Shown one piece after another: positions 42,327 to 55,299 of a DNA stretch of 64,000 nt (the stretch's first letter is position 1; the number at the start of each line of letters is the position of its first letter). Made by a program: the position numbers and the translations under genes. Location: positions 9,375,926 through 9,439,925 of the forward strand of contig CM055837.1 of NCBI GenBank assembly GCA_029582265.1. The letters are read 5' to 3'. Source of the stretch: Zoroaster sp. YZ-2022. Its lineage: Eukaryota; Echinodermata; Asteroidea; Forcipulatida; Zoroasteridae. The notes below the pieces were generated by a model. That model made no database searches. It was given only the letters and a program-made list of their open reading frames with translations, and had not been told where the DNA came from.

Positions 42327-42400
42327 AGAGAACATTAGACTCCATGAAATGGGGAATGGGGGGGGGGGGGGGAACGTTACTCCATGGTTGAATATTTTAA

Positions 42401-42741
42401 AGGGAAGGTTCAATATTGGTGATGTTGCCAAAATCGTTTGTATGGGTCTACTTACTTTCTTTGAATTGAGATTAACATATTAAGCAATCAACCTGTGAAA
42501 GTTTCAGGGTCTAAGTCGTGAGAATGTGTATGGAAAAAAACACTCACAATTTGTACAGAAAAATAGTTGGAGCAAAAAGTTGAGGATTTGTAAATGTGCT
42601 ATTATCTTCATGTTTTCTCTGAAATGTGAGCGTTTTTAACATTTTTTAATAGAATGATTGATACCTTTACCAACAAGTAAGCTTTCAGATAATAATTTGA
42701 TGATTTTGTAATCAGATAATTACAAATGTTTTACTATCCCT
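42401..42741. mobile_element. TTAA-flanked AGGGAAGGTAC-family MITE, unexpanded
   Basis: TTAA at 42397-42400 and 42742-42745. 341 bp whose first 80 bp correspond to the satellite unit at 37205-40117. It starts 75 bp after the AK9 stop codon and so probably lies in the 3' UTR. Confidence 0.8.
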
Positions 42742-42747
42742 TTAAAA

Positions 42748-43002
42748 CCAGTTCGCGTCGGAGGCCATGTATACACGCAATTTTTTTTTGCACCACGGAT
42801 CGGAGAGCGTCTAAACACGCCATAGGAAACTCCGGAATATTTGTATGCATGCTCGGTTGACGTGGCAACGAGCCGAGCGTACAGTGACATGCTCGGTAGA
42901 CGTGGCCACGCGCTGTGGAAGCTTCCATTAACGTGTTTGTGTGGGAAAAAGAAACCCGCACAGGGGGCCCAGAAAAACTTTTTTATTCCCGACGCGAACT
43001 GG
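42748..43002. mobile_element. TTAA-type MITE with CCAGTTCGCG ends, copy 3
   Basis: Right TTAA at 43003-43006; on the left TTAAAA, shared with the preceding MITE. The ends are intact. Confidence 0.85.
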
Positions 43003-43128
43003 TTAAAAGGCGACATGCCCCTAAGGCTACCCATATGGAAGTCCGTCCAGTAGTGACTTAATTTTTGAGTTTTGTTCTTTTTGATTAAAAACGATCTGGG
43101 ATTGAGCCATTGTTTGAATTACCTGGGC

Positions 43129-43412
43129 CCAGTTTCACAGAGCCGCAAAGCAGCCGATTTTTGGCTTACTGTACGTTTTTCATTTCATAGCACTGCTAAC
43201 CGTTATGCATATAGAGAAAGGCGTGCTAACTTTGCCGGCCGTTATTACTAGCAAATGAGTGACACAACAATACGAATTCATGGTGAACACGCATGTGCCG
43301 CTCTGAATTTCCTTGCTAACCTATGAAATACGCTTAATGCTTAAGCAAATTTTGCTGCTATAGTTAGCACGAAAATTTGCTTACCGGTAAGCAGTGCTAT
43401 GAAATTGGGCCC
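43129..43412. mobile_element. MITE with GGGCCCARTTTCAYAG ends
   Basis: CTGGGCCCAGTTTCACAG and CTATGAAATTGGGCCCAG bound it; GCTAAC/GCAAAT motifs inside recall the GGGGCCAATTTC elements. Confidence 0.75.
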
Positions 43413-43436
43413 AGCTAGAAGCAATATTGTTATGTA

Positions 43437-43667
43437 TACTCACGGAATTTAAAAACGCATCATCCCAATATTTCACATTTTTTTCAACAGCAGATATTTA
43501 TGATATTTTAATCAATACTTTCTCAGTCAAGCATGAGTGCAAATTTTCACATCATACTGACACAGTAAAAGTGCTATGTACAATTATGGCTTCAATTTAT
43601 CCCTGCATATAAGTTATACATATTTATTGATAAATATAAGTTGATGCGTTTTTAAATTCCGTGAGTG
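43437..43667. mobile_element. 231-bp mariner-like MITE, copy 2
   Basis: TA at 43435-43436 and 43668-43669. Inverse orientation and same length as 23118-23348. Confidence 0.85.
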
Positions 43668-43679
43668 TACATTACATGT

Positions 43680-44730
43680 CAATTTGGCTGGTAACCTATT
43701 TTTGCTATGCACAAATATTCTATGCTCAGCAATTTGAATACTGTATTTGAATACTGCCCTGTTGGTGAGCAACTTCCAGGTCAAAAATTAAAACAATAAT
43801 TTTCATCACAAATGTGAACATAGTTTGGGCAGGTAAGTGTTCATGTATCTCTTGATTCTCATTCATTCTTAAAGGGACACTTTTTCAAATGGCATGGAAC
43901 CTTAAATGGTGAAATTGCCCACTCGGAAATGGGATCGACTCGCAGCATAAGATAACATGTAGTAATTTTATATATTCCATCTTGTAAATTCTGTCATTCG
44001 AGTTTAACAGAGAAAAAATTACTTAAAACCTTTTTCATGGGAGGTGGTCCATTCCTAATCTGCTTCTAGCAAGTATTCTGTTACACTTCTAAGATTGTGT
44101 TCCATGGTTTGGCCCATTTCTTCCTTCAAAAATTTAATAAGTCCATAGATTTTTTGGCTCTAAAGAGAATTGAATCACTTAGGTTTTCCAGGGTTTAAAA
44201 AAATGTATCATCCAACTGTCGTCTTTGCCTGCTCTGAGGGGAGCGTAGCGTCTCTGCATCTTCTCTTTATATGTCTGGCCAAGTTATGGGCTAGGCGCCA
44301 AGTTGCAGAGAACACTCATATAAATGATTACAGATGTTGACAGTCTGTGTTTAGGGGGTATTTTACCAGCAATTTCCGCAATTTCGTTTTATTTTTTAAA
44401 AATTGCAAATTTTCTTCATAGAATAGTAAACAGATGGATTGAAATGTAATTTCAAATAATTTTTTTTCCTCCCAAAGCATGATTCAACTGTAACAAAATG
44501 CCCAAATGGATTTATGACAGGAAGAAGAATCTCAAAATGCCAAGTACTCCAGCCAAAATTTGATTAAAATTATTAATGCTGAAATTACCGCGCTGTCAAA
44601 AAATATTTCTCTGTTTCTTGCAATAAGAGGCAAGTATTTTGTTGAACCTTAAAGTCACTGTATTCTATAAATGATCACATCTTTACATAAAACGTACCAG
44701 GTGTAAAGTTGATGATGGTATCAAACACAG
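43680..44730. other. Intergenic, nothing recognised
   Basis: No open frame of note, no tRNA-like motif, no shared repeat apart from short AT-rich runs. Confidence 0.4.
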
Positions 44731-44734
44731 GGGC

Positions 44735-44998
44735 GGATCCAGGATTTTAAGAAAGGGGGGCGCAAACTTTGAGGGCTAATTTCAAAGTTGAAAAATGCGA
44801 GTGCGTAGCGCGTTTTCTGTTTTTATTTTTTGTTTGTGAGTATTTTCAGTGTCACAATTTTACAAGTAACAACCGTCTGCATCTTTTTTGTATTTTTTTT
44901 TCAGTTATATTATTTATTATTATTATTTTTATTTTTGACTCGGCAAAAATAAGGGGGGGGGCACCCGTTGCGCACCCCGCTAAATCCGCCACTGAAAC
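44735..44998. mobile_element. MITE with GGGGCGGATCCAGGATTT-type ends
   Basis: GGGGCGGATCCAGGATTTTA and CTAAATCCGCCACTG are inverted. A related element occupies 60893-61190. Confidence 0.6.
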
Positions 44999-45133
44999 AT
45001 CCCTTGAAATATTTCTCTCAGGTTTTAGTAAAATTAGTAAAATAATTTCCCAAATGAATTTCTGTCATCCAAATTTTGTGTTGGAATAAATACCTACAAT
45101 CTGAATGCATTTTCACAATTTTCACTATTAAAA

Positions 45134-45440
45134 CCCTCCTACTACTACAAGGGTCAAAATCAGTCAAAATGTTGATATACTTGCAAAGGTATATCTAGTG
45201 CACTTAAAAGTCAAACACTGTCAAACCTTATGTGTATTATACATTTACAGGTCAAAATGAGTCTACCGTTTTTGATTGGTAAAAAGCATTGTCTGGTATT
45301 GTTCAGGGTGGTCAAAATGACAGTAAAAACCAGTCAAAAATGGCCCTGTGTGCACATTTGGGTCAACAGTCAAAACAGGCAGTTGACTGGTTTTGACCTC
45401 TTCAGCTACTTGCCACTAAAGTGCAGCTATAGTAGGAGGG
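45134..45440. mobile_element. TTAA-type MITE with CCCTCCTACTA ends
   Basis: TTAAAA precedes CCCTCCTACTACTAC; TAGTAGGAGGG precedes TTAA (45441-45444). Uninterrupted version of 22917-23458 (307 bp). Confidence 0.85.
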
Positions 45441-45909
45441 TTAAAGTTTATTCGTTACTCTGAGATTGTTATCTTACTACTAATTGAACAAATGTATATT
45501 TTGCAAACATTTTTTACTAAATAATGGACTAATTTATACCGTTATGTTCACATGATTGTTGGATTCTTCCCATAGATGTGATGTTTAATTTGACTCGGGT
45601 TCCAATATGTATTCAACAATTTCCAAATATCGACACCGTCCAAAAAATTTTCAGTATGTAAAAATATGTACATAGGTCAAAATAATCTGAAGTTTAAATA
45701 TAGGTTCTAGTTTGCAATGATTTCCTGTTTTCAAAATGATTTTGTATAGCTGTTAAGAATTAATTTGATATTTAAATTGTAAATTATCCGTATGTAAATT
45801 TTTTTATATTTTTCTTTCTGTCCTGTAAAACCGTTTGTTTTGCAAAATAAAACATAAATTGAAACCTAATCACTAGTGTCCCTTTCAATGGGTAAAAAAT
45901 CTCCCTTAA

Positions 45910-46121
45910 AAGGACATTATCGTCACAATCAACAGGGCATGGAATCGGAGTGCTGGTTTTAAATTAACTCACTGACTGAAAATAATACTCTACATGATAA
46001 GGTCACATTACTGAACATGTTGCTGCTGCATAAATGAGGCAGTAATTTTCAGTCACTGTGTTAATCTTAAACCAGAACAACGATTCCATGCCCTGTTGAC
46101 GATACTGACGATATTGCCCCT
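45910..46121. mobile_element. TTAA-flanked AGGGACAATATCG-family MITE
   Basis: TTAA at 45906-45909 and 46122-46125. Near-palindrome of 212 bp with CACAATCAACAGGGCATGG. Confidence 0.85.
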
Positions 46122-46269
46122 TTAATATCTATGCATTTATGCAAGAAACTGACTGAAAACGAGTCTATGGTCCTGTCTTTCTGAATATGTGTTTGACTGA
46201 CTTTACACCATAAGACCAAGAGCGAGACTATGAGTGTCACTGGTATTCGACTACAGGCATAAATATTAA

Positions 46270-46523
46270 CCCTAACCACCCCATATCCTGCAAAATCCTC
46301 CAAGGGGCACTTTTTTGGGGAAAATTCAGCACTGTCATGTTATAAACTGGTACTTTCACCTCTTCAAATGGGGCAAAATTACTACCTGGCGAGAAGTACA
46401 GGCCACAAGTGAATATATGAAAAATCAATGAAAAATGCATGGTGCATGTTAAAGATAAGGGCATGTTTCCAAAAGTGCACTGATTCAGGAAGGTTCCTAG
46501 CCAGAATACCTAGGGGGTTAGGG
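46270..46523. mobile_element. TTAA-flanked MITE with CCCTAACC ends
   Basis: TTAA at 46266-46269 and 46524-46527; ends CCCTAACCACCCC and GGGGGTTAGGG. 254 bp. Confidence 0.85.
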
Positions 46524-46644
46524 TTAAAAAATGTATATATTTTTATACCAGGGACGAATCCAGAGGGGAGTCCTGCCCCCCCCCCCCACACACACACTTT
46601 GTTTTGCTTCCTGGAGATACTTCAAGACGATTTTAACGATGCTA

Positions 46645-47312
46645 ATGCTATGGTCCCACAGAGATTTCGACTCTCTCGATCGTGTTTCGTCAAGATTTTT
46701 GATTTTTAACAAAAAAAATCGAGAAAAGTCGAAATAGTCTGAAGAGTCTAAAAAAATCGAAACTGTCGATATTTGTCGATATTTGTCGGAAAAAAAATCA
46801 TTAATCGAAAATTATTAAACCTGACCAATATTTTTCGATAAAGTTTCGATCAAATTTATCGAAATTTTGTCGACATTTTATCGAAACTGTCGAAAATGAA
46901 ATCGAAATAGTCTTAACAGTCTAAAAGTTCGAAAACCAGTCGAAATAAATCTAAACTCTCTAAATAGTATAAACAATCGTAACAGTCTAAATAAATCGGA
47001 ACATTTGTCCAATTTTTTTTTTTTAATCTAAAATTAATCGAAAAAACATCGAAATCAATCTAAACAGTCTAAACAGTCGAATTTTGTCGAAATGCCAGTC
47101 GAAATGATCTAAACATTCGAAAGTCGTCGAAATAAAATCGAAAATGAATAGAAATTGTCGAGAAAATACAAAAATAAAAATTTTCTCACGGAAAAAAGAT
47201 ATTTTGTCGATATTTATACGATATTTTGACGAAATTATTAGAAATAACCAAAAAAACAAGAATCGAAATATATTTCGACAGAAAGATCGAAATATTCCTG
47301 TGGGACCATAGC
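46645..47312. mobile_element. Inverted-repeat element filled with TCGA motifs
   Basis: GCTATGGTCCCACAGAGATT on the left is inverted at the right (ATTCCTGTGGGACCATAGC). The 620-bp interior is AT-rich but carries dozens of TCGAAA, TCGATA and GTCGAAAT motifs in irregular spacing. Confidence 0.65.
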
Positions 47313-47524
47313 ATAAGACGATGTATAGGTCTATACCCTGTCATTCCCAACTGACTATAACACAATAAATTAATAATAATATTGAAATCTATCCCGATGT
47401 GATACTTTTAACCACTTTACATGATTACCCCCTGGTCAGTGGGCCATTATAGATCCTACTTTGCCAGTACAGCTCTGTGCTGCCGTACTCGGTGCAACAG
47501 TTGGCTACGAAACGTGACTTGCTG

Positions 47525-48069
47525 AAGAATACAAGTGCCACAGTCATTGACGGGATTCGAACCCACATTCTGACGACTCGGGCATTGGATCGGAACACAA
47601 GTCTGATACACTATACAGCTCGGTCATGGTTCCCCACGTATTCCAACCAAGGTACTGTCACTGAGGTGCAGTAAAGAAAGAAGAAAGAAAAAATTGAATT
47701 CAGGTAAGAAAAATACTTTGTTTCTTTTATGTTCTGCGTTTGAATAATACTAATAACGGACACTTATATTGTGCCGGTATCTGCCAAGTTTGACGCTCAT
47801 CATGGCGCATGAACATTATTACCCATGTCATCGGGCCAGTTATATCATTCCTAGAACCATCTCAACTCCCTCGGGAGTCATGCAGCCCATGCGTAGCGCA
47901 ACAAGCTTTATCAAACACAGTTACCATCTCTGCCCTCACCCTCACAGGTCCCCATTTATACTCCTGGGTTAAGAGAAGCAATTGTAATCAAGTGTCTTGC
48001 TCAGGTTCACAAACACCACAGCCGTCACGGCTAGAATTCGAACCCACATTCTGACTAAACCGCTCGACC
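47525..48069 (-). mobile_element. Diverged tRNA-Leu-derived SINE copies
   Basis: A head fragment (47525-47635, GGGATTCGAACCCACATTCT) and a longer diverged copy (47745-48069) with CATTATTACCC, CCATCTCAACTCCCTCGGG and AGAATTCGAACCCACATTCT. Confidence 0.7.
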
Positions 48070-49400
48070 TATACAATAAATATAAATGCATTTTCACTAT
48101 TTTCTCGTTGACAACAGAATGGTTGTGAAATGCATTCAAAATTGTCTGTATGTATTTTAATGTGGAAACAGATAACAGCATCATGGACCTGGTCCATTTC
48201 AAATTTGTTCACGTTTTCTAAAAAAAAATATAAAAAAAATAAATAAATAAAAAATAAAATAATAAATGACATCATTTCACGCAATCCAGTGGCAATGAAT
48301 GGGCAAACATGAAGGCAACATAATTTTTGAGTAGACTGGCTTTCTACTTTGAGGCAATCTGTCGAGGCAATCTGCAGCCTAGCCAGTCACAATTAATGCG
48401 TATCACTCACTATATCAGTGTGATCACATGACATTTTATCACAAGTAAAACTTTTTTGGCGGCGTCCATTCAATTCTCAGTTGCATGCCGTTGCATGCCG
48501 TTCTTTTTAATGCAAGGAAATAAAATGGTTTACTGAGAAAGAGGAAAATGTTTTTTGCATTATAAAGAAGTAAGTAGACATTATTTAGAGGAATATTGGC
48601 CTGGAATATGCGTTTATAAAGTAGGCCTATCATGTTTTCCTTCATGACGGACGAAACCATAGTACTGCATCTATTTCGTGAAAACTATATTGGGTCTACT
48701 CTTTACCTGTTTTGGTTGTGTACCGGTACCGACATGAGGTTAAGTTAGCATTTTATCCAAGGATAATGTCTGGGCATAGATAGATGCTATATTGTCCAGA
48801 AATAGTTCAAATTCAACCGTGCCATGCAGTCAAAGTCAAGAAAATCCGTTGCAAATGTACATTGTCTTGTCTGAACTCTGATGCTGAACTTAATGTGTTC
48901 TTCGTGTCTGCTCGTCGTAGGCCTACTTATCAACAGATCGTCAGCGAAATGTATTCCCCACTTCTAGATTAATTACTTCATACACAGGTAAAATTCCTGA
49001 ATTTTTAACTCACCTTTTATGCTGCTTCAGTGCTAGTAGCCAGAAAATTGTCAGAGGGGGCATCCTGTTTTTCTAAGCTAGGTTAACCTCAACAAATGAA
49101 CAATGATCTTTCTGGCAAATGACATATGTATGAGTTGGGAGGGAGTATTGTGCAAAAACATTCACTATAGTATTACTGGCTAACAAATCTGTTTTAAAAT
49201 TTAGAACATTTAGAATTTAATTTTTTTCCTGAATCATTTGAACATTTCTTTATATTTTGTATGTTGTTCTTGTTGCTTTATGTGGATGATACAAGAGAAT
49301 ATTAAAAACATCAGCAGTTGGATGGTGCAAGCAATGTTTCCATCAGACCATACAATCACACAGACAGACTAGCTGATGATAGCAATTGTAAGGCAGGACA
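48070..49400. other. Intergenic, no supported gene
   Basis: An open frame of about 60 codons at 48784-48972 is followed by CACAG|GTAAAA-like sequence, but its composition is not exon-like and it matches no family I know. Confidence 0.4.
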
Positions 49401-49402
49401 AG

Positions 49403-49793
49403 ATAATAATAATAATAATAATAATAATGATAATAATAATAATAATAATAATAATAATGTGTGGACTTATATAGCGCACGTATCCACCAACTGAGTGGTG
49501 CTCAAGGCGTATTATATTATTACCCCTGCTCATAAGGCTCATAAATCATTCCTGAAACCATCTCAGCTCCCTGGGGAGTATGCAGCTCAATTGCTGCCAT
49601 TACAGCGCATATAGGGCTAATCAACCAACTCTGCCCTCACAGGTACCCATTTAACCCCTGGGTGGAGAGAAGCAATTATGGTTAAGTGTCTTGCTCAAGG
49701 ACACAAGTGTCACGGCCGGGATTCGAACCCACATTCTGCTGCTAACACCAGAACTTGAGTCCGGTAAGCTAGACCGCTCGGCCACGACACTCC
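49403..49793 (-). mobile_element. tRNA-Leu-derived SINE, full copy
   Basis: Starts with a long (TAA)n run, then the inverse of 26902-27260 with very few differences, ending GGCCACGACACTCC. Confidence 0.9.
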
Positions 49794-49859
49794 AAGATGC
49801 TAACAAAAAACAACAATTTTAATGAAATGATGTGAGAAACTTCTCATAAACAATTATTG

Positions 49860-50350
49860 AGTGGCCACCCATCAAGCCTCAACCAACAAGGATTCAAGAG
49901 ACATAAGACTATGTGTGTATTTAAATATTGTGAACCTTAGTAATAAGTATCAGCAATCTTTATTTATGTATAATAATAACATGTTTCCTCATTTTGTGCA
50001 AGGCATGTTTATACTGGATTGTAACTTACATATTACATGTGTGTCTGTATTTTCATTTACCTCATCATTAGAACTTCTGCATTCCAACATAACATTAAAT
50101 TCTCTGGTCCAAAAATCTGGAATAACTTACCATTGTCACTTATAAAGCATAAGCTAAAACTTTATCTTATTTAAATCTCCTTGTGAGACTTTTATCCTCT
50201 GCAATATTGTAAGCCCTGGATCTGTCTGTTATCTGTTGTTTAAATGTTTGTTTTGTCTTTTCTTGTAAAGTCATACCTTTCTCAATCTCTGCTTTTTAGG
50301 CCATGTCTTTCCTTTATAGCTGTTTCTTATAATCGTTCCATTATAAATGA
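49860..50350 (+). pseudogene. LINE 3' end, RT C-terminus
   Basis: Frame-shifted pieces encode VYLNIVNLSNKYQQSLFMYN and PKIWNNLPLSLIKHKLKLYL before a stop, the usual LINE C-terminal order. The 3' tail is weak. Confidence 0.65.
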
Positions 50351-50457
50351 AAATTGAAAGACGATTTAATATATAGTTCATAGGGATGAACAAGAAAACA
50401 AGTGCTAAATGTGATTTGTTATCAATTTCTTTATAACTCATTTTAATTGTTGTAAGT

Positions 50458-50745
50458 TTTGAGGCTTTGCATGGTGGAATATCGATATCGTTTCGGTTTG
50501 CGGTAACACCATGTGTTTATCTCGACTAACGTGAAGCTGAGGTACAGGTTCTGAAAAGAACCGTATCGCACAACTCGTATCTCAACCTTCGTTAAGTGAG
50601 AAAGGTTCAAGGGAGAACCAATTTCGGGCAACTCGTTTTCCTCTACTGTCGCTAAGTGAGAAATAAGGTTCAGGGAGAACCATGGGGACTTCACGGGTTA
50701 ATATGGTTCAGGGAGAACCATGGGGACTTCACTTCATTTTAATTG
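50458..50745. repeat. Diverged palindromic-family relative with GGTTCAGGGAGAACC repeats
   Basis: GCTTTGCATGGTGGAAT, GCGGTAACACCATGTG and GGTTCTGAAAAGAACC recall the palindromic family. Then GGTTCAGGGAGAACCATGGG appears twice in tandem (50670, 50706). Confidence 0.45.
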
Positions 50746-51505
50746 TTATAAACTATTATTTAATATGAATTGTTATTGAAGTAGTGTTACTTTGGATCAC
50801 TTGAATCTGGGTCTGGGGCAATCAACAAAAGTGTAAAAAGTCCTTTGATTGAAGAAAATATAAAGGATTGATAATTCAAAAATATATCCAATTCATTTTG
50901 TAATGTGAAACTTGTGCGCTTATGATTTCATAGAAATTATTTTGTGTGATGTGCTTTCAATTTCAAGATGTTCTATAATTTCCATTTCGAATAAATTCCA
51001 CATTAGAATGAATACACAAATAAATGTTCGCTATTTTCTCGTGACTGACAAAATGTAATAAGCTGAATCATTCACAGGTTAATTGTTTAATGTATATTTT
51101 GATCCAAAGATAGCATGCATACTCGTAGAAGCAGTTTTTCCAACATTACTAATGTTGTAACTCCCCTTTAAGAAAACACGGCCTATATATAGAGAAACCT
51201 AGAATACTTTTAGAGGCAATACAAGAAAACCTTTTTATATTTTTTGTAAATGTTGCCATTTGTGTGTGATTGGAAGTGTCGTGGATACATGCTAAGTTCA
51301 CAAGTGCATTCACTAAATTGTGCGATTGATGACACATTTTTGTTTTCATTTTGGTTTTATGCTTTTTGCTAGTTGAAAAGTTACAGGGGCTACTGACCTT
51401 TCTCATTTTCTGGACAAAAGAAAACAACTGCCACTGGATCAGGCTAGTTTTGTCATATTGATTACAGTTCCTTGTATGATATATTTTAAAATAAATAATT
51501 TAAGG

Positions 51506-53109
51506 GTGTGTCGGGTATCCGGATACCCGACCGAAAATGTCATTACCTGCAATCCCGGCCAAATCTAAATCACTTCCCCCCCCCCCCAGACCCCGGACAT
51601 TGTTGGCTCTCATTGTGCGGTCTGTGCTTCGGCTGGAGATAACAACATTGGTGGGGGGAGCAGGGGTGGGGGACGGGGACGGGGGACAGGGGAGGGTATG
51701 TTTATTGTCACGTGTCCCTACTATTTTGGCTGTGATTGTCTGAATTTTCTCTTAGTTTATCTATCAAGGCGTGAACAAACCACAGTATTTGTCTTTGTCT
51801 AAGGGACAATACATTAAAGCAGGGGACACGTGTCCCAACTATTTTGGCCGGGATTGTGGTTCCATGTTCATGTTGGGTTCCGTACATGACTTTCTAAAAT
51901 TCGGACATCTGTGACTCTCAAACAATGTAATGTTTAGACTGTTACAGACAATTTTATTTGTCAAGAAGAGATTCAAGAGATTAAAACACTGATACAGCCT
52001 TTGTGGACAGTTTTCCACACACTTTCCTCCAACTGTTTTTGATACATTGTATCGAATCGTTAAGACTACCAAAGGCCTGGAGCAGCTGCAACAAACATCA
52101 AAGACTGACACCTTTGTTGTGATTTTTACAGTTTTATTTCAGAAATAACTTTCAGTAAATACAATGTTTGAGTTTAATCCAGTAAAGAAAAGATCGATTT
52201 AAGTATGGTATCCTCTGTATTATAAAGGTAAATTTTGCAGAGGGTAGCAAAAAGGGCTGGTAAGATTTTTGGAAAAGAACAGGATATTCGTGCAATCTGT
52301 CATGATCGAGTTTTAAGTAAGGCTACTTCCATTACAGTAAATATTACCCACCCACTACATGAACAGATGAGGTCTGGTAAAGAGGTTTAGAAGGTTAATG
52401 TGCAGAACCAGTAGATTTCTGCCATACTCCATCCGTATTTTAAATGTTAGTACATTTAAACTGGGGGTCAGTAGGGGGAGTGGCGAGGGGGGGGGGGGTG
52501 CAGTGAACTCCATATGTTTTCATTATAAGGTTTTTCATTATTTTTTAAATGTGCATAGGCATTATGCCTACTACGCCCTTTTGGTGTGTCATATTCCGGC
52601 CCAATTAATTTATGGGTTGGGGGTGGGGTGGATAATAACATTTCTTTTTTAATTTGACAATGTTTTTTGGTTTAATCTCTTATTATACTAATTGTTTACA
52701 AATTGTATTTGTGTTTATACATGGGTAGGCTACTTAACGTATTTTATACACTCTGCGGTTGCTGCTGTAATGTTCCCTCGTGCAATTTGTTTTATGTGCC
52801 TAGTGTTTTAGTTACTAGGCCTATATTTATTTAATATTTAATTTTTTTTGAAATACATATTATAATTTTACTGTATTAATTTTTTTACCCTAACTTTGAG
52901 AGCTTTGTTGACAGTGCAAATTTCCATTTTTTTATGGACGAATAAAAATTGAATTGCATTGAATTGAATTGAATTGAATTGAATTGTTATGATTTATTTG
53001 TACACCACCGGAGGCATGTGTTTAAAAATGAAAACGGGTATTTGGTTATCCGAAGTTTCATGATTTTGGGTATCCGGTTCTAAAAATATCCGAAACTGCA
53101 CAGCCCTAA
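51506..53109. mobile_element. hAT-like element with a nested LINE
   Basis: AGGGTGTGTCGGGTATCCGG on the left matches the inverse of GGGTATCCGG...TGCACAGCCCT on the right; TAGGGNTGTG ends are typical of hAT. A perfect 20-bp palindrome TCGGGTATCCGGATACCCGA lies at 51512-51531. No transposase remains. Confidence 0.55.
52245..52987 (+). pseudogene. LINE 3' end nested in the hAT-like element
   Basis: Frame 52250-52385 encodes AKRAGKIFGKEQDIRAICHD and HPLHEQMRSGKEV, then CRTSRFLPYSIRILN-like sequence: the HPLxxxF...SGR...SFxPxAIRLLN order of Jockey/CR1-type C-termini. Ends in a (TTGAA)n tail at 52950-52987. Confidence 0.7.
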
Positions 53110-53112
53110 AAT

Positions 53113-54840
53113 AATGTTATTAAAATTGTTATTTACATTTGTTTAAAAAAAACTGTTTTATGGAATCGTTTTTAATATTATATTGTAGAGCAATTAAAAA
53201 ACAGCCCTCCTATAACTTTATATTTTTTCACCAAATTAATCGCCCCTTCATTAATTAATTATTATTATTTTATAAATATGGGCAATTACTAAACATGACA
53301 CTGCATATTAAATAATGATTGGTTACCTAGTTGCATCATGGTTGCACGCAATCAGGATTACGTATGTCGCTTTGAAATTGCTGCGTGTGACGTGCAAGTT
53401 GACTAAAAAAAAAAGTTGCCTCGACGTTGCCCGGGTAACATTGCTAGCAACTTGGTTGCCTTTAAATTGCCCCGTGTGACAATTAGGCCTTATGGTGTCT
53501 TGAGCATCACATATCACACATCATGATGGAATGGCCGCACAGACTCTGTTATTACGATCATTATCAGCGCAAAAACAACTGGAAAAAGTTGAGTTTTTCT
53601 CACTGATCCATAAAGTATGACCTCCCCCTAAAAAAAAAACCAAACAAACAACCCACCCAACAACAACAAACAAACAAACAACAACAATAACAGCAGCATC
53701 AACAACAGACAAATCATGCAGAAACAAATCGAACAATTTCAGAGAGGTGTTCGGTTGAGCCGAACATCTAAAAAGACCAAGAGTTTTCTGCCAAAGTGAA
53801 ATGAGATAGAATAGAAGAGAGAACCCCAGGGGTATTCGGCTGGCAGTTGTTTATATCCAGATAGTTTTAGCACAATGAAAGTCAGAGAAAATTGGTACTT
53901 GGCCATCTGAGTATCAACCAACCATCCCATCTGCGCACCTCTAACCTTACAAGTTAATCGGTTTCGAAGAGTTCAGGTTTTGAAACCGTTTTAATATTCT
54001 CACCAATTTCTCTCAGCAAATTACAGTACCAGACATGTGTTCATCATCTTGTGATATTTAACTCTAAAAAATCAAAGTTCAAGGTGTTAGGCTTATTTGT
54101 GAAGTTTTGGAGCCCAGGAAACTAAGTTGAATGTAATTGGAAAGGATTTTTCCCTCTCAAAGACAGGGTTACTAACCTGTAAAATCATTAAGTTTCAGTC
54201 CCACACTGGAACCTGCTTAAAGCCTGGATTCACTTTTGCTTAAATGTCCGTAAACGCACCCCCTCCCCTCCCCCACACGGATTTACGCCACTGCTAAAGA
54301 CCCAGGGCTACCTTCTGCGTAATTTATAAGCGAATCGGAAACAACTTTGAAAAAAAATGACAAGGGGTACCCCTTAACGATTTACTTTCAAAATTTGGCC
54401 TAAAAAAAAAAATCAATATTTTCAATAGTGAAATTAAAAAAATTGTCCGAAAAGACTATAACTGTAGCTGTCTTCTACAGACCCTGCATTGTGATCCTTG
54501 CACTCTATTTCGTCTCTCCAACAAACATCAGGCATTAACAAAATAAATAATTTTTTGGCCAAATTTGGGAAAACCAACAAGGAGTTTTTGTCTAAATTTG
54601 AAACAAATTATTGTAAAAAAGTGCGGAGAGTTAGTCAGAGTGTCGACCAGGTATTCGGATGACTCAAAGTCCGGGCGAACCGGCATGATGATCACCTTAG
54701 CACCCTTCTGGAAGGTCGCTACCCTCCTCTTCCTTCCTTATTCTCCTCCGTCCGTACATTTTCTCCACGCTCTAACCTTTAGGGGACAGAGACATGACGG
54801 TCCCCAAGCCATTGCCGCAGCCAGCAGTTGTCATGTTCCT
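53113..54840. other. Intergenic, nothing recognised
   Basis: Contains an (AAC)n-rich stretch at 53640-53710 and no supported gene. The CCTTTAAATTGCCCCGTGTG segment near 53458 may be a MITE end but no partner was found. Confidence 0.4.
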
Positions 54841-54844
54841 GTGT

Positions 54845-55232
54845 GTCAGGAGCAGGATTCGAACCCGGACGTACCAGCCTGGAACTGCCTGCAATTGATA
54901 GCCCAGTGGACTAACGGCTTGCGCCATTTATCCTGTTGGTACTTGGAGTGGAATTTTAAACCACTTAAATAGATTGTAATTGCGTAACCATAATTAAAAA
55001 AAAGAAAACGAAAAGCGTCACTGCTGGGATTCGAACCCGGATCGCCCGCAATTGAACATACCAGTGGACTGCCGGCTTGCGCCACCAATCATGTTGGTAG
55101 TTACGCTTGAATTTTAAACTACATAAATAAATCGTGATTGCGAACCATTTAAAATGGGGGAAAAATGCGAATGACATCACCGGGATTTGAACCCAGGTCG
55201 ATAGTACCGAAGTCTGGCGTGTATTTAAATTT
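54845..55232 (-). repeat. Tandem tRNA-like SINE units, 3 copies
   Basis: GGATTCGAACCCGGA (inverse B box) with GACTRMCGGCTTGCGCCA (inverse A box) recurs at about 54855, 55028 and 55180, each followed by TTTTAAACYACWTAAATAR. The period is about 170 bp. Confidence 0.75.
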
Positions 55233-55299
55233 CTGAATTGTTATTACGAAAAGAGAAAACGGAGGCCCTAATGATACATAAAGTGATATTTCAAGCGGT

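Noticed and set aside
45840..45860. AATAAA as the AK9 polyadenylation signal
   Set aside because: It is 3.5 kb beyond the stop, behind several transposons; without transcript data the link is too weak.
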